A DNA stretch of 50,780 nt from Polaromonas sp. (GCF_030689685.1 NZ_JAUYEY010000091.1:1-50780); one strand, 5' to 3'. Counted from the first letter of the stretch, positions 41,546 to 50,430 are shown. Notes: generated from the sequence alone by a model not told the origin. Numbers and translations: made by a program.

Positions 41546-43215
41546 GCCAAGGCGCCCGCTTGAATGTCCCTTTGAGCCACCTGCGAAGCTGCGTCAGCTT
41601 GCATCAGTGGCAGTGTGAGCGTGGCACAAGCACCGCACGAGTTATTTGCATCGACTGAGCTGCCTTGTTGGGCTGGGTGATTGTTTCGCAAATCAATCTC
41701 GCCGCAGTGCGCGCTGATGATGGCTTGAGCAATCGACAAGCCCAGCCCAGCGCCGTCTGGCCGCATTTCCCTGGCCCGGTCACCTCGGAAATGGCGCTCA
41801 AAAGCGCCTTGTGATTCGCCTTCTGTCAAGCCAATGCCTTGATCAGTCACCCTGATGCTCACGGTGCCTACAGCAGCGTCAACGCTCACGCCAACACTTA
41901 CTTGTCCTGGTGACTCGCTGTAACGAACCGCGTTGTCCAGCACAATCGTCAAGGCTTGTTGTAAGCGGTCTTTGTCAGCGTGAATCACGACGTTTTCAAC
42001 CTCGGGGGTGATCACCTGATTGACCTGCGTGATTGCGATGTTTCGGTTGGCGGCAACGGCGGCCGTTTGCGAAAGCGCTGCCTTGATCACCACACTCAAC
42101 GGCGTGGGTTGAAGTTTTAAGGGGTAGTGCTCAGCATCGGAGTTGGCCAAATGCAGCAGGTCTTCTACCCGACGGCTTAAATCGGCGGTGGCATCGACGA
42201 TTCGGCTCAAACTGGCGCGGTAGTCTTGCGCATCACGCTGAGCGCCGCGCAAGGCGATTTCTGCTTCACCGCGAATTACCGTGACGGGCGTGCGCAGTTC
42301 ATGGCTTACTTCAGCAAAGAACTGTCTGCGCCGACTGTCTATGCGCAGTAGCGCCTCGTGACTACGGGTCACGTCGGCGGTTTTGGCTGCTATCGCATCA
42401 TCTAACCCTTGGCGAACGCTTTGGCTTTGAACGCGTGCAGCTTCTAATTGAATAGCCGCTGTGTTCAACTGGCGGGCAACTTTACCAAACTCATCTGCTG
42501 CGCCTTCACGCCCACGGTATTCATAATTTCCTTGGGCAATGGCCGTGGTGGCTTGTACCAGTGCATCAAACGGCTGGTGCATGCGCTTGACGAAATACAC
42601 CACCGCAAACACACCAAGCGCTACAGAGAAAAATGCCAGCATCAAGCTGGCCGTTCTCATCCGGGCCAAAGCATCGGCCAGTTTTGTTTTCGCCAAGTCG
42701 CTGGTCGCTCGCTGCCGAACCACAGCTTCCTCTAAAACGCTACGCATGTCGCGACCATCAGAGCGGTCAAAAATGCTGATCAACTTTTTCCAGGCGTTGG
42801 ATTGGTCGCCTGAGCCGACTGGAAATCCACCCGCTTCCACCGAAGCTTTTAAAACTGAAAAATTGTGCCCCAATAGCTGTATGGCAGCGTATTCGCTGCC
42901 GCCGTTTTCGCGGTTCAAGGCGGCATCGCGCGGCGCGAGCTTTTGCAACTCACCCAAGCTACGCGACATTTTCTCCAGCAATACGGTTTTTGTGTCTTCT
43001 GCTGCATCGCCTGCCAGGGCCGATTGCGCAAACCAAACTTTCAAGCGCTGCTTGTTAGCGCCCAATTCCAAATAATGATTGAGCATGCTGGTGGCGACCA
43101 CGCTGCGCTCGGCATGTTGAGCGGCAGAGCGGGTTGCCCACAGCGTAAAAAGCCCTTGCGCGATGGCCAAGAAAACCAGCGCGGCAAAGGTAATGCTCAA
43201 TCGGGTGCGGATCAT
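41542..43215 (-). CDS. Sensor histidine kinase
   Basis: A 557-residue inner-membrane kinase. An N-terminal membrane anchor (ITFAALVFLAIAQGLFTLWA) and a second helix near residue 195 (ASLMLAFFSVALGVFAVVYF) bracket a periplasmic region of about 160 residues. HAMP-like and coiled-coil segments follow. The phosphoacceptor His is in FAEVSHELRTPVTVIRGEAE near residue 305. The ATPase domain shows VLDNAVRYSESPG (N box), VTDQGIGLTEGE (G1) and RPDGAGLGLSIAQA (G2). The sensor part has no recognised ligand fold. It overlaps the regulator gene by 4 bp and lies 63 bp after the secreted-protein gene, so the three probably form one operon. Confidence 0.95.
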   Translation of the reverse strand: MIRTRLSITFAALVFLAIAQGLFTLWATRSAAQHAERSVVATSMLNHYLELGANKQRLKVWFAQSALAGDAAEDTKTVLLEKMSRSLGELQKLAPRDAALNRENGGSEYAAIQLLGHNFSVLKASVEAGGFPVGSGDQSNAWKKLISIFDRSDGRDMRSVLEEAVVRQRATSDLAKTKLADALARMRTASLMLAFFSVALGVFAVVYFVKRMHQPFDALVQATTAIAQGNYEYRGREGAADEFGKVARQLNTAAIQLEAARVQSQSVRQGLDDAIAAKTADVTRSHEALLRIDSRRRQFFAEVSHELRTPVTVIRGEAEIALRGAQRDAQDYRASLSRIVDATADLSRRVEDLLHLANSDAEHYPLKLQPTPLSVVIKAALSQTAAVAANRNIAITQVNQVITPEVENVVIHADKDRLQQALTIVLDNAVRYSESPGQVSVGVSVDAAVGTVSIRVTDQGIGLTEGESQGAFERHFRGDRAREMRPDGAGLGLSIAQAIISAHCGEIDLRNNHPAQQGSSVDANNSCGACATLTLPLMQADAASQVAQRDIQAGALA

Positions 43216-43278
43216 GCAGCTAGCTTAATTGAAAAAATTAAGCAAAGTCGCATCTCGAATTGACCTGATGAATCAGAC

Positions 43279-43851
43279 TCACGAACCTGAAAAGGGCAGC
43301 GAAGAGTGGTGCACCACAATGCGTATTTTGCCCATGTCGTCTTTCTTGAAGGCCCAGGTTTTATCCACGGTGGTTTTTTTACCATCTTTGTCGGTAAAAA
43401 TCACATTACCTATGGTCGAGGCTACATCGCCGTTGATGTGAATGGCCGCATTTTCAATTTCCACTTTTTTCCAGCCTTTGAGTGCAAAGCCCGTGTCTTT
43501 GGGGTAATTGCTGTTACCGCCCACAAAGTAGGCCAATGCGCCTTCTTTGGTCACCCGAAATGTTTGCGGTGCCACCGTCAACGTGGGTTTGAACAGCACG
43601 GGCCCCATGTTGTAGCCGTAAGCGGCGTCCAGCACAGCGCTGGCGGTGGCTTTGGCCTTGGCGTAGCCGCCTGTGGTGTAGTCGTTGCCGATTTGGATCA
43701 AGGCATCGCCCCAGCCTTTTTGGACCGCTAAAACTTCGGATTCTGTGATGTTGGCGCTGTAAACCTGCGTAGGGCCTTTGGCCAAGGCGCTGCCTGCCAA
43801 TGCGATGCTGCCCAACAGGGCGGTGGTGCGTGCGAGTTGTTTCAATATCAT
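43279..43851 (-). CDS. Secreted SnoaL/NTF2-like protein linked to the two-component system
   Basis: A 190-residue exported protein. Signal peptide MILKQLARTTALLGSIALAG... ends near ALAKGP. The mature part has AVQKGWGDALIQIGNDYTTG, LFKPTLTVAPQTFRVTKEG, LAYFVGGNSNYPKDTGFALK and a C-terminal DDMGKIRIVVHHSSLPF. This pattern occurs in a family often labelled 'phosphoribosyl-AMP cyclohydrolase' in error; the fold is probably NTF2/SnoaL-like. It is the first gene of the operon ahead of the histidine kinase and is a candidate ligand-binding or signal partner for it (inference). The upstream region carries the phased repeats. Confidence 0.75.
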   Translation of the reverse strand: MILKQLARTTALLGSIALAGSALAKGPTQVYSANITESEVLAVQKGWGDALIQIGNDYTTGGYAKAKATASAVLDAAYGYNMGPVLFKPTLTVAPQTFRVTKEGALAYFVGGNSNYPKDTGFALKGWKKVEIENAAIHINGDVASTIGNVIFTDKDGKKTTVDKTWAFKKDDMGKIRIVVHHSSLPFSGS

Positions 43852-43923
43852 GATGCGTCCTTTATTTAATGTAAAAAATCAAGTGGAATAATTGAAGTCC
43901 TAACATTTTTGAACTTTCAATAG

Positions 43924-43944
43924 CAACGGTTGTTTTAACCGTTG
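43924..43944. promoter_or_regulatory. Hairpin CAACGGTT-GTTTT-AACCGTTG
   Basis: Perfect 8-bp arms around a 5-bp loop, flanked further out by CTTTCAA and TTGAAAG, which are also complementary. It lies between the secreted-protein gene start and the ATGAAC array, in very AT-rich DNA. It may be an operator or part of the leader; a terminator role is less likely as no U-run follows. Confidence 0.4.
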
Positions 43945-43987
43945 AAAGAATTAAAAACTTGCATGCTGAACGCTTCATGATTTAAAA

Positions 43988-44026
43988 ATGAACCGCACCT
44001 TAACAAAAAATGAACAACAGATGAAC
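43988..44026. promoter_or_regulatory. Four 11-bp-phased ATGAAC-like direct repeats: candidate response-regulator operator
   Basis: ATGAAC occurs at 43988, 44010 and 44021, and CTTAAC at 43999; all four starts are exactly 11 bp apart. OmpR/PhoB-type regulators bind direct repeats with this spacing, one helical turn. The array sits 137 bp upstream of the secreted-protein gene that begins the two-component operon and ends 22 bp before the rarA start, so it could act in both directions. Confidence 0.6.
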
Positions 44027-44047
44027 GCGCCGCCTAAAATTTGAGAT

Positions 44048-45385
44048 ATGTCCAGCAACCCCAAGCCTCTCACGCCGCTGACCGCTAGAACGCCTAATAC
44101 CCCCTTGGCCGAGCGCCTGCGCCCCAAAAATCTTGGCGAGGTGATTGGCCAGCAGCATCTGCTGGGGGCCGACATGCCGCTGCGTATTGCGTTTGAGTCG
44201 GGCCAGCCGCATAGCTGCATTTTGTGGGGCCCGCCCGGTGTTGGCAAAACCACGCTGGCGCGACTGATGGCCCACAGTTTTGATGCCCACTTCATCACCA
44301 TTTCGGCGGTGCTGGGCGGTGTCAAGGACATCCGCGAGGCGGTCGAACAAGCCACTATCTGGCAGGCTCAAGGTGGCAGGCGCACCATCGTGTTTGTCGA
44401 TGAGGTGCACCGCTTCAACAAATCGCAGCAGGACGCTTTTTTGCCGTATGTCGAAAGCGGGCTGTTCACCTTCATAGGTGCGACCACCGAGAACCCGTCG
44501 TTTGAGGTCAACTCGGCGCTGCTGTCGCGCGCGGCCGTGTATGTGCTGCAGCCTCTGACGACTGAAGATTTGAAGCAAATAGTGGCCAAGGCCCTTGCGG
44601 AGCGTGCGCTACCAGCTATCAAAACCATAGTGCCTGACGCGCTGGAGCAACTCGTGGCCTATGCCGACGGCGATGCGCGGCGCCTGCTCAACACGCTGGA
44701 GTCGCTGGCGGTTGCGGCCCAGCGTGAAAAAAAGGCCGGTGGTGTGGATGTCACCGGGGCCTGGTTGCTCAAGGTGCTGGGCCAGCAGATGCGCCGCTAC
44801 GACAAAGGCGGCGAGCAGTTTTACGACACCATCTCGGCGTTGCACAAATCGGTGCGCGGCTCTGACCCTGACGCCGCGCTGTACTGGCTGGTGCGCATGC
44901 TCGACGGCGGGGCCGAACCCAGGTACATGGCGCGCCGGCTGATACGCATGGCCAGCGAGGACATTGGCCTGGCCGATCCGCGCGCCTTGCGGCTGGCGCT
45001 TGACGCCGCCGAGGTCTATGAGCGCCTGGGCTCGCCAGAGGGCGAGCTGGCGCTGGCGCAATGTGTGGTGTATCTGGCGATGGCGCCCAAATCCAACGCT
45101 GTCTACAAAGCTTTCAATGAAGCCAAAGCCTTTGTGAAGAAAGACGGCACCCAGCCGGTGCCGCTGCACCTGCGCAACGCACCGACCCAACTCATGAAAG
45201 AGCTGGACTACGGCAAAAACTACCGGTATGCGCATGACGAGGAGGACGGGTTTGCCGCCGGTGCTTCTTATTTGCCCCAGGGCATGGCGGCGCCGGGTTT
45301 CTACCGGCCAGTGAACCGCGGCCTTGAAATCCGTATTGCGGACAAGCTCAATGAGCTGAAGTCAAAAAACGACAAAAAGACCTGA
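44048..45385 (+). CDS. rarA: Replication-associated recombination protein A (MgsA/RarA AAA+ ATPase)
   Basis: A 445-residue AAA+ ATPase of the clamp-loader-like group acting at stalled forks. Walker A is LWGPPGVGKTTLARLMA near residue 60. Walker B is VFVDEVHRFNKSQQDAFLPY, and sensor 1 is FIGATTENPSFEVNSALLSR. The tetramerisation part has YDTISALHKSVRGSDPDAAL and PKSNAVYKAFNEAK. Residues about 175-194 (KQIVAKALAERALPAIKTIV) are encoded by a GCTAT repeat copy (44573-44630) in a loop of variable length. The gene usually follows lolA directly; here a two-component operon intervenes. Start ATG at 44048; the upstream operator array abuts it. Confidence 0.95.
   Translation: MSSNPKPLTPLTARTPNTPLAERLRPKNLGEVIGQQHLLGADMPLRIAFESGQPHSCILWGPPGVGKTTLARLMAHSFDAHFITISAVLGGVKDIREAVEQATIWQAQGGRRTIVFVDEVHRFNKSQQDAFLPYVESGLFTFIGATTENPSFEVNSALLSRAAVYVLQPLTTEDLKQIVAKALAERALPAIKTIVPDALEQLVAYADGDARRLLNTLESLAVAAQREKKAGGVDVTGAWLLKVLGQQMRRYDKGGEQFYDTISALHKSVRGSDPDAALYWLVRMLDGGAEPRYMARRLIRMASEDIGLADPRALRLALDAAEVYERLGSPEGELALAQCVVYLAMAPKSNAVYKAFNEAKAFVKKDGTQPVPLHLRNAPTQLMKELDYGKNYRYAHDEEDGFAAGASYLPQGMAAPGFYRPVNRGLEIRIADKLNELKSKNDKKT
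44573..44630 (+). repeat. Dispersed GCTAT-palindrome repeat, copy 7 (inside rarA)
   Basis: Landmarks AAGCAAATAGTGGCCAAGGC, CCTTGCGGAGCGTGCG and CAGCTATCAAAACCATAG lie in the standard order, in frame within rarA. Confidence 0.65.
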
Positions 45386-45650
45386 CCAGAACGAATGGTT
45401 ACCGATCAGTTCGTCCGCCAGGAACATAAAATTCCTCAAGGGTAAACCCCGCAAAAACGGCTGCCTTGGCCCGATTCTCGCTAGAGGGCCATGGCTACAA
45501 TTTGCGCATTAGCTCGCCACCCAATCCAGTCATCTGGTTTTGATAGGCGGGCTTTTTGTTAACTCGCGCGATTTCCTGGTGATCCCAGGTGAGGCGGCCT
45601 CGCATGGTGCGGGGCGGAGCTGGCAACTGAATTAAAACGGGAGAGCGAGT

Positions 45651-46580
45651 ATGGAAGTTTTGCTTCAGCAAATCATCAACGGGCTGGTGCTGGGCAGCAT
45701 GTATGCCCTGATCGCCCTGGGTTACACCATGGTGTACGGCATCATCAATTTGATCAATTTCGCGCATGGCGAGGTGTTGATGGTGGGGGCACTGACCAGC
45801 TGGACCATCATTGTCTGGATGCAGGAGGCCATGCCCGGCACGCCAGGCTGGCTGATTTTGCTGATCTCGCTGCTGATTGCGTTTGTGGTCTGTGGCGCGC
45901 TCAATTTTGCGATTGAAAAGGTCGCCTACCGGCCGCTGCGCAACTCGCCCAAGCTGGCGCCGCTGATCACTGCCATCGGCATGTCCATCCTGCTGCAGAC
46001 GCTGGCCATGATCATCTGGAAGCCCAACTACAAACCGTACCCGACGCTGCTGCCGGCCGAGCCGCTGCATATTGGCGGCGCAGTGATCACCGTCACGCAA
46101 ATTTTCATTCTGGCTGCCACGGCGGTGTCGCTGGCCATCCTGATGTACCTGGTCAACTACACCAAGCTGGGTCGCGCGATGCGCGCCACGGCCGAAAACC
46201 CGCGCGTGGCAGCGCTGATGGGCGTCAAACCCGACACCGTGATCTCAGCGACTTTCATCATAGGCGCGGTGCTGGCGGCACTGGCCGGCGTGATGTACGC
46301 GTCCAACTACGGCACAGTGCAACACACCATGGGCTTTCTGCCGGGTCTGAAGGCTTTTACTGCGGCAGTCTTCGGTGGCATCGGCAACCTCGGCGGCGCA
46401 GTGCTGGGCGGCATTTTGCTGGGGCTGATCGAAGCCATTGGCGGCGGCTACCTCGGCACCTGGACTGGCGGCGTGCTGGGCAGCCAGTACTCGGACATCT
46501 TTGCCTTTGTGGTGCTGATTTTTGTGCTCACCTTGCGTCCTTCAGGACTGCTCGGTGAACGTGTGGCGGACCGGGCCTAG
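45651..46580 (+). CDS. livH: Branched-chain amino-acid ABC transporter permease LivH
   Basis: A 309-residue inner-membrane permease with about eight helices. The family opening is QQIINGLVLGSMYALIALGY, with TMVYGIINLINFAHGEVLM; the coupling-loop region is RAMRATAENPRVAALMGVKP. It forms the membrane channel with LivM for leucine/isoleucine/valine or related amides. GGGAGAG stands about eight bases before the ATG. The 265 bp upstream of it (from the rarA stop) show no gene and no clear promoter. livM follows after 13 bp. Confidence 0.93.
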   Translation: MEVLLQQIINGLVLGSMYALIALGYTMVYGIINLINFAHGEVLMVGALTSWTIIVWMQEAMPGTPGWLILLISLLIAFVVCGALNFAIEKVAYRPLRNSPKLAPLITAIGMSILLQTLAMIIWKPNYKPYPTLLPAEPLHIGGAVITVTQIFILAATAVSLAILMYLVNYTKLGRAMRATAENPRVAALMGVKPDTVISATFIIGAVLAALAGVMYASNYGTVQHTMGFLPGLKAFTAAVFGGIGNLGGAVLGGILLGLIEAIGGGYLGTWTGGVLGSQYSDIFAFVVLIFVLTLRPSGLLGERVADRA

Positions 46581-46593
46581 AAGAAGGAGCACC

Positions 46594-47706
46594 ATGATGA
46601 AAAAACACAGACTCCTTTCGTTTCTTGTCGTTGCGGTCGCCATGCTGATCCTGCCGCTGCTGCTGCAGCAGGGCGGCAACGCCTGGGTGCGTATTGTCGA
46701 CATGGCGCTGCTGTATGTGCTGCTGGCACTCGGCCTGAACATCGTCGTCGGTTACGCCGGCTTGCTGGACCTGGGCTACGTCGCCTTTTTTGCCGTCGGC
46801 GCCTACCTGTTTGCGCTGCTGGGCTCGCCGCATCTGGCCGACGCTTTTCCGGCTGTGAAGGCGGCATTTCCGAACGGCCTGCACCTGCCGATCTGGGCCG
46901 TGATCCCGCTCGCGGCTGCGCTGGCCGGGCTGTTTGGCGTCCTTCTGGGCGCGCCCACGCTCAAGCTGCGCGGCGACTACCTGGCCATTGTCACGCTGGG
47001 TTTTGGCGAGATCATCCGCGTCTTCCTGAACAATCTGGACCGCCCGATCAACCTGACCAACGGGCCCAAAGGCATCAGCCAGATCGACTCGATCACGGTT
47101 TTTGGCTTCGACCTTGGCGAGACACACAGCTTCTTCGGCATCGAGGTGACCTCGGTGACCATGTATTACTACCTGTTCCTGGCGCTGGTGATTGTGTCGG
47201 TGGTGATCTGCCACCGGCTTGAAAACTCGCGCATAGGCCGTGCCTGGATGGCGATCCGCGAAGACGAGATCGCTGCCAAGGCCATGGGCATCAACACCCG
47301 CAACCTCAAGCTGCTGGCTTTCGGCATGGGCGCGACTTTCGGTGGCGTGTCGGGTTCGATGTTTGCGGCCTTCCAGGGTTTTGTATCGCCCGAGTCCTTC
47401 AGCCTGATGGAGTCGGTGATGATTGTGGCCATGGTGGTGCTCGGCGGCATCGGCCACTTGCCGGGTGTGATTCTCGGCGCACTGCTGCTGGCCGCGCTGC
47501 CCGAGGTGCTGCGCCATGTGGCTGGGCCGCTGCAGGCCATGACGGGCGGGCGCCTCGACGCTGCCATCTTGCGCCAGCTCTTGATTGCGCTGGCCATGAT
47601 CGTGATCATGCTGTCGCGGCCGCGCGGTTTGTGGCCGGCGCCGGAGCACGGCAAGTCGCTGAACAAGGCCGCCGGCAAAGACCCCATTCAGTCCATCAAC
47701 CCTTAA
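46594..47706 (+). CDS. livM: Branched-chain amino-acid ABC transporter permease LivM
   Basis: A 370-residue permease. Recognised by LLYVLLALGLNIVVGYAGLL, DLGYVAFFAVGAYLFALLGS, LRGDYLAIVTLGFGEIIRVF and a long C-terminal hydrophobic part ending LSRPRGLWPAPEHGK. AAGGAG is seven bases before the ATG at 46594; the longer frame from 46522 overlaps livH and is not used. It pairs with LivH. livG begins 9 bp downstream. Confidence 0.93.
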   Translation: MMKKHRLLSFLVVAVAMLILPLLLQQGGNAWVRIVDMALLYVLLALGLNIVVGYAGLLDLGYVAFFAVGAYLFALLGSPHLADAFPAVKAAFPNGLHLPIWAVIPLAAALAGLFGVLLGAPTLKLRGDYLAIVTLGFGEIIRVFLNNLDRPINLTNGPKGISQIDSITVFGFDLGETHSFFGIEVTSVTMYYYLFLALVIVSVVICHRLENSRIGRAWMAIREDEIAAKAMGINTRNLKLLAFGMGATFGGVSGSMFAAFQGFVSPESFSLMESVMIVAMVVLGGIGHLPGVILGALLLAALPEVLRHVAGPLQAMTGGRLDAAILRQLLIALAMIVIMLSRPRGLWPAPEHGKSLNKAAGKDPIQSINP

Positions 47707-47715
47707 GGAATGGCC

Positions 47716-48483
47716 ATGAGCGACACCATTCTCAAAGTCACCGGCGTTTCCAAACGCTTTGGCGGCTTGCAGGCACTCAGCGATGTCGGCATCCACATCG
47801 AACGCGGCCAGGTCTATGGCCTGATCGGCCCCAACGGCGCCGGCAAGACCACCTTCTTCAACGTGCTGACCGGCCTGTACACGCCCGACAGCGGCAGCTT
47901 CGAGCTGGCCGGCAAGCCCTACAAGCCGTCGGCGGTGCATGAAGTGGCCAAGGCCGGGATTGCCCGTACCTTCCAGAACATCCGTCTGTTCGCCGACATG
48001 ACGGCACTCGAAAACGTCATGGTCGGGCGCCACATCCGCACCAAGTCCGGGTTGATCGGCGCAGTGCTGCGCACGCCCGGCTTCAAGGCTGAAGAGGCGG
48101 CGATTGCCAAACGCTCGCAGGAGTTGCTCGACTATGTGGGCATCGGCAAATACGCCGACTTCAAGGCGCGCACCCTGAGTTACGGCGACCAGCGCCGTCT
48201 GGAGATCGCCCGCGCGCTGGCGACCGACCCGCAACTGATTGCGCTCGACGAGCCCGCTGCCGGCATGAACGCCACCGAGAAGGTGCAGTTGCGCGAACTG
48301 ATCGACCAGATCCGCAAGGACAACCGCACGATTTTGCTGATCGAGCACGACGTCAAGCTGGTGATGGGCCTGTGTGACCGCGTCACGGTGCTTGACTACG
48401 GCAAGCAGATTGCCGAAGGCCTGCCTTCCGAGGTGCAAAAAAACGAAAAAGTGATCACCGCCTATCTGGGCACAGGTCATTGA
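47716..48483 (+). CDS. livG: Branched-chain amino-acid ABC transporter ATP-binding protein LivG
   Basis: A 255-residue ATPase. Walker A GPNGAGKTTFFNVLTG is near residue 37, the LivG-specific segment FQNIRLFADMTALENVMVG follows, the signature LSYGDQRRLEIARALA is near 155, and Walker B is LIALDEPAAGMN with the switch His in LIEHDVKLVMGLC. The ATG at 47716 (MSDTILKV) has AAGGA six bases ahead; an ATG at 47710 is too close to it. livF starts 14 bp beyond the stop. Confidence 0.94.
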   Translation: MSDTILKVTGVSKRFGGLQALSDVGIHIERGQVYGLIGPNGAGKTTFFNVLTGLYTPDSGSFELAGKPYKPSAVHEVAKAGIARTFQNIRLFADMTALENVMVGRHIRTKSGLIGAVLRTPGFKAEEAAIAKRSQELLDYVGIGKYADFKARTLSYGDQRRLEIARALATDPQLIALDEPAAGMNATEKVQLRELIDQIRKDNRTILLIEHDVKLVMGLCDRVTVLDYGKQIAEGLPSEVQKNEKVITAYLGTGH

Positions 48484-48497
48484 AGGGAAACAGCAGC

Positions 48498-49214
48498 ATG
48501 GCAAACACACTTCTTAAAGTCACGGGGCTCAAGGTCGCTTACGGCGGCATCAAGGCCGTCAAGGGAGTTGACTTTGAAGTCAACGAGGGCGAACTCGTCA
48601 CCCTGATCGGCTCCAACGGCGCCGGCAAGACCACCACCATGAAAGCCATCACCGGCACCTTGCCGATGGCCGACGGCGACATCGAGTACCTGGGCAAAAG
48701 CATCAAGGGCAAGGGCGCCTGGGACCTCGTCAAAGATGGTCTGGCCATGGTGCCCGAAGGCCGCGGCGTGTTCGCCCGCATGACCATCACCGAGAACCTG
48801 CAGATGGGCGCCTACATCCGCGACGACAAGGCCGGCATTGCCGAAGACATCGAAAAGATGTTCACGATTTTTCCGCGCCTGCGCGAGCGCAAGGACCAGC
48901 TCGCCGGCACCATGAGCGGCGGCGAGCAGCAGATGCTGGCCATGGCCCGTGCGCTGATGAGCCGCCCCAAGGTGCTGCTGCTCGACGAACCGTCGATGGG
49001 CCTCTCCCCCATCATGGTCGACAAGATTTTCGCGGTCGTTAAAGACGTGTCGGCGCGCGGTGTCACGGTGCTGCTGGTTGAGCAGAACGCCAGCCGTGCG
49101 CTGGGCATTGCCGACCGCGGCTATGTGATGGAGTCAGGTGTGGTCACGATGAACGGGGATGCCAAGGCGCTGCTGGACGATCCTCGGGTGCGGGCGGCCT
49201 ACCTCGGCGAGTAA
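48498..49214 (+). CDS. livF: Branched-chain amino-acid ABC transporter ATP-binding protein LivF
   Basis: A 238-residue ATPase. Walker A GSNGAGKTTTMKAITG is near residue 36, VPEGRGVFARMTITENLQMG is the LivF-type Q-loop region, the signature is MSGGEQQMLAMARALM, Walker B is VLLLDEPSMGLSP, and the switch histidine position is Gln in LLVEQNASRAL, as is usual for LivF. It ends the four-gene cassette. No substrate-binding LivK gene is present in the window. Confidence 0.94.
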   Translation: MANTLLKVTGLKVAYGGIKAVKGVDFEVNEGELVTLIGSNGAGKTTTMKAITGTLPMADGDIEYLGKSIKGKGAWDLVKDGLAMVPEGRGVFARMTITENLQMGAYIRDDKAGIAEDIEKMFTIFPRLRERKDQLAGTMSGGEQQMLAMARALMSRPKVLLLDEPSMGLSPIMVDKIFAVVKDVSARGVTVLLVEQNASRALGIADRGYVMESGVVTMNGDAKALLDDPRVRAAYLGE

Positions 49215-49220
49215 TTGCAA

Positions 49221-49277
49221 GACTTTTTTGCCTCCAGCCCATACGTGGTGGGTGTGAGTAGCTATTAAATCTATAGC
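49221..49277 (+). repeat. Dispersed GCTAT-palindrome repeat, copy 8 (intergenic after livF)
   Basis: GACTTTTTTGCCTCCAGCCC, then ATACGTGG, GGTGTGAG, and the terminal palindrome GCTATTAAATCTATAGC. It starts seven bases after the livF stop and is not coding. Confidence 0.8.
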
Positions 49278-49374
49278 AAATTGATGGCCCGTTGCGGGGT
49301 CTTCGTTGAGCCCGCCCAGGCTCCTAGGGAATCCCACGGTGACGCCGCCGCCAGTTTTTTGCACAATTGACGCC

Positions 49375-50382
49375 ATGAAAACAATCTCTTTCCCCCTCTT
49401 TCCTCTGGCGGCAGCCCGTCGGCTGGCCATCTCGTCGGCTGCGGTCCTGGCCTTTTGTTTCACCGCATCGGCGGTGCAGGCCCAGCCCAAAGTCATGCGC
49501 ATCGTGGTGCCTTATGCCCCCGGTGGCCCGATCGACGTGACCGCACGCCTGATGGCCGAACGCGTCAAGGACACGCTGGGCACCGTCATCATTGAAAATC
49601 GCCCCGGCGGCGGCGGCAACATCGGCGCCGATGTGGTGGCCAAGGCCGCGCCCGACGGCCTGACCATCGGTATCGCTGCCGTGGCCACCCACGCCATCAA
49701 CCCCTGGCTGTACAGCAAGATGCCGTACAACGCGGCGACCGATTTCGCACCGATCACGCAGATGCTGCGTGTGCCCAATGTGCTGGTGATGAACGCCGAC
49801 ACCGCCCAACGCCTGAACATCAACAGCCTGGCCGACTTGGTCCGCTACGCCAAAGCCAACCCCGCCAAGCTCAACTACGGCAGCGGCGGCAACGGCAGCG
49901 CCGGCCACCTGGCGGGTGAGATGTTCAAGGCACAGGCTGGCATCTTCGCGCTGCACATCCCCTACAACGGCGGCAACCCGGCGCAACTGGCCTTGCTGAG
50001 CGGGCAGGTCGATTTCAACTTTGACAACCTTGCCACCGCCTCGGCCAACATCAAGGCCGGCAAGCTCAAGGCCCTGGCCGTCACCAGCGCCACGCGCAGC
50101 GCAGCCCTGCCCGAAGTACCGGCCGTGGCCGAGACGCTCAAGGGTTTCGCCATCGACACCTGGTGGGGCCTGGTGGCGCCCGCCGCAACACCCAAGGACG
50201 TGGTCGCCAAACTCAACCAGGCCTTTGTCGCGGCGCTCAATTCGCCCGAGGCCAAGACCCGCTTTGCTGCATTGATGGCCGAGCCGGTGGCCAACACGCC
50301 GGAGCAGTTCAGCGCCTTCATGAAAGCCGAGCTGGCCAAGTATGAAAAGGTGGTGAAGGCCTCCGGGGCCAGGGTGGATTGA
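49375..50382 (+). CDS. Tripartite tricarboxylate transporter (Bug-type) substrate-binding protein
   Basis: A 335-residue periplasmic receptor. A signal peptide runs from MKTISFPLFPLAAARRLAIS to about AVQAQPK. The family signature begins IVVPYAPGGPIDVTARLMAE, then ENRPGGGGNIGADVVAKAAP and LNYGSGGNGSAGHLAGEMFK. Bug proteins bind organic acids or aromatic acids and are far more numerous than the TctAB membrane parts in Burkholderiales, so the ligand is unknown. There are no membrane components nearby; its position beside livHMGF is striking, but it is not of the LivK fold. The ATG at 49375 is selected; an in-frame upstream start at 49306 lies before the signal peptide. Confidence 0.93.
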   Translation: MKTISFPLFPLAAARRLAISSAAVLAFCFTASAVQAQPKVMRIVVPYAPGGPIDVTARLMAERVKDTLGTVIIENRPGGGGNIGADVVAKAAPDGLTIGIAAVATHAINPWLYSKMPYNAATDFAPITQMLRVPNVLVMNADTAQRLNINSLADLVRYAKANPAKLNYGSGGNGSAGHLAGEMFKAQAGIFALHIPYNGGNPAQLALLSGQVDFNFDNLATASANIKAGKLKALAVTSATRSAALPEVPAVAETLKGFAIDTWWGLVAPAATPKDVVAKLNQAFVAALNSPEAKTRFAALMAEPVANTPEQFSAFMKAELAKYEKVVKASGARVD

Positions 50383-50430
50383 TTTTTTTGGTAACTGCTC
50401 GGCTCGCTGCATACAACACGCTGCTCTTGC

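Noticed and set aside
46528..48510. 660-residue open frame antisense to livM and livG
   Set aside because: It mirrors two well-conserved ABC genes in G+C-rich DNA, is His/Gln/Arg-rich and resembles no family.
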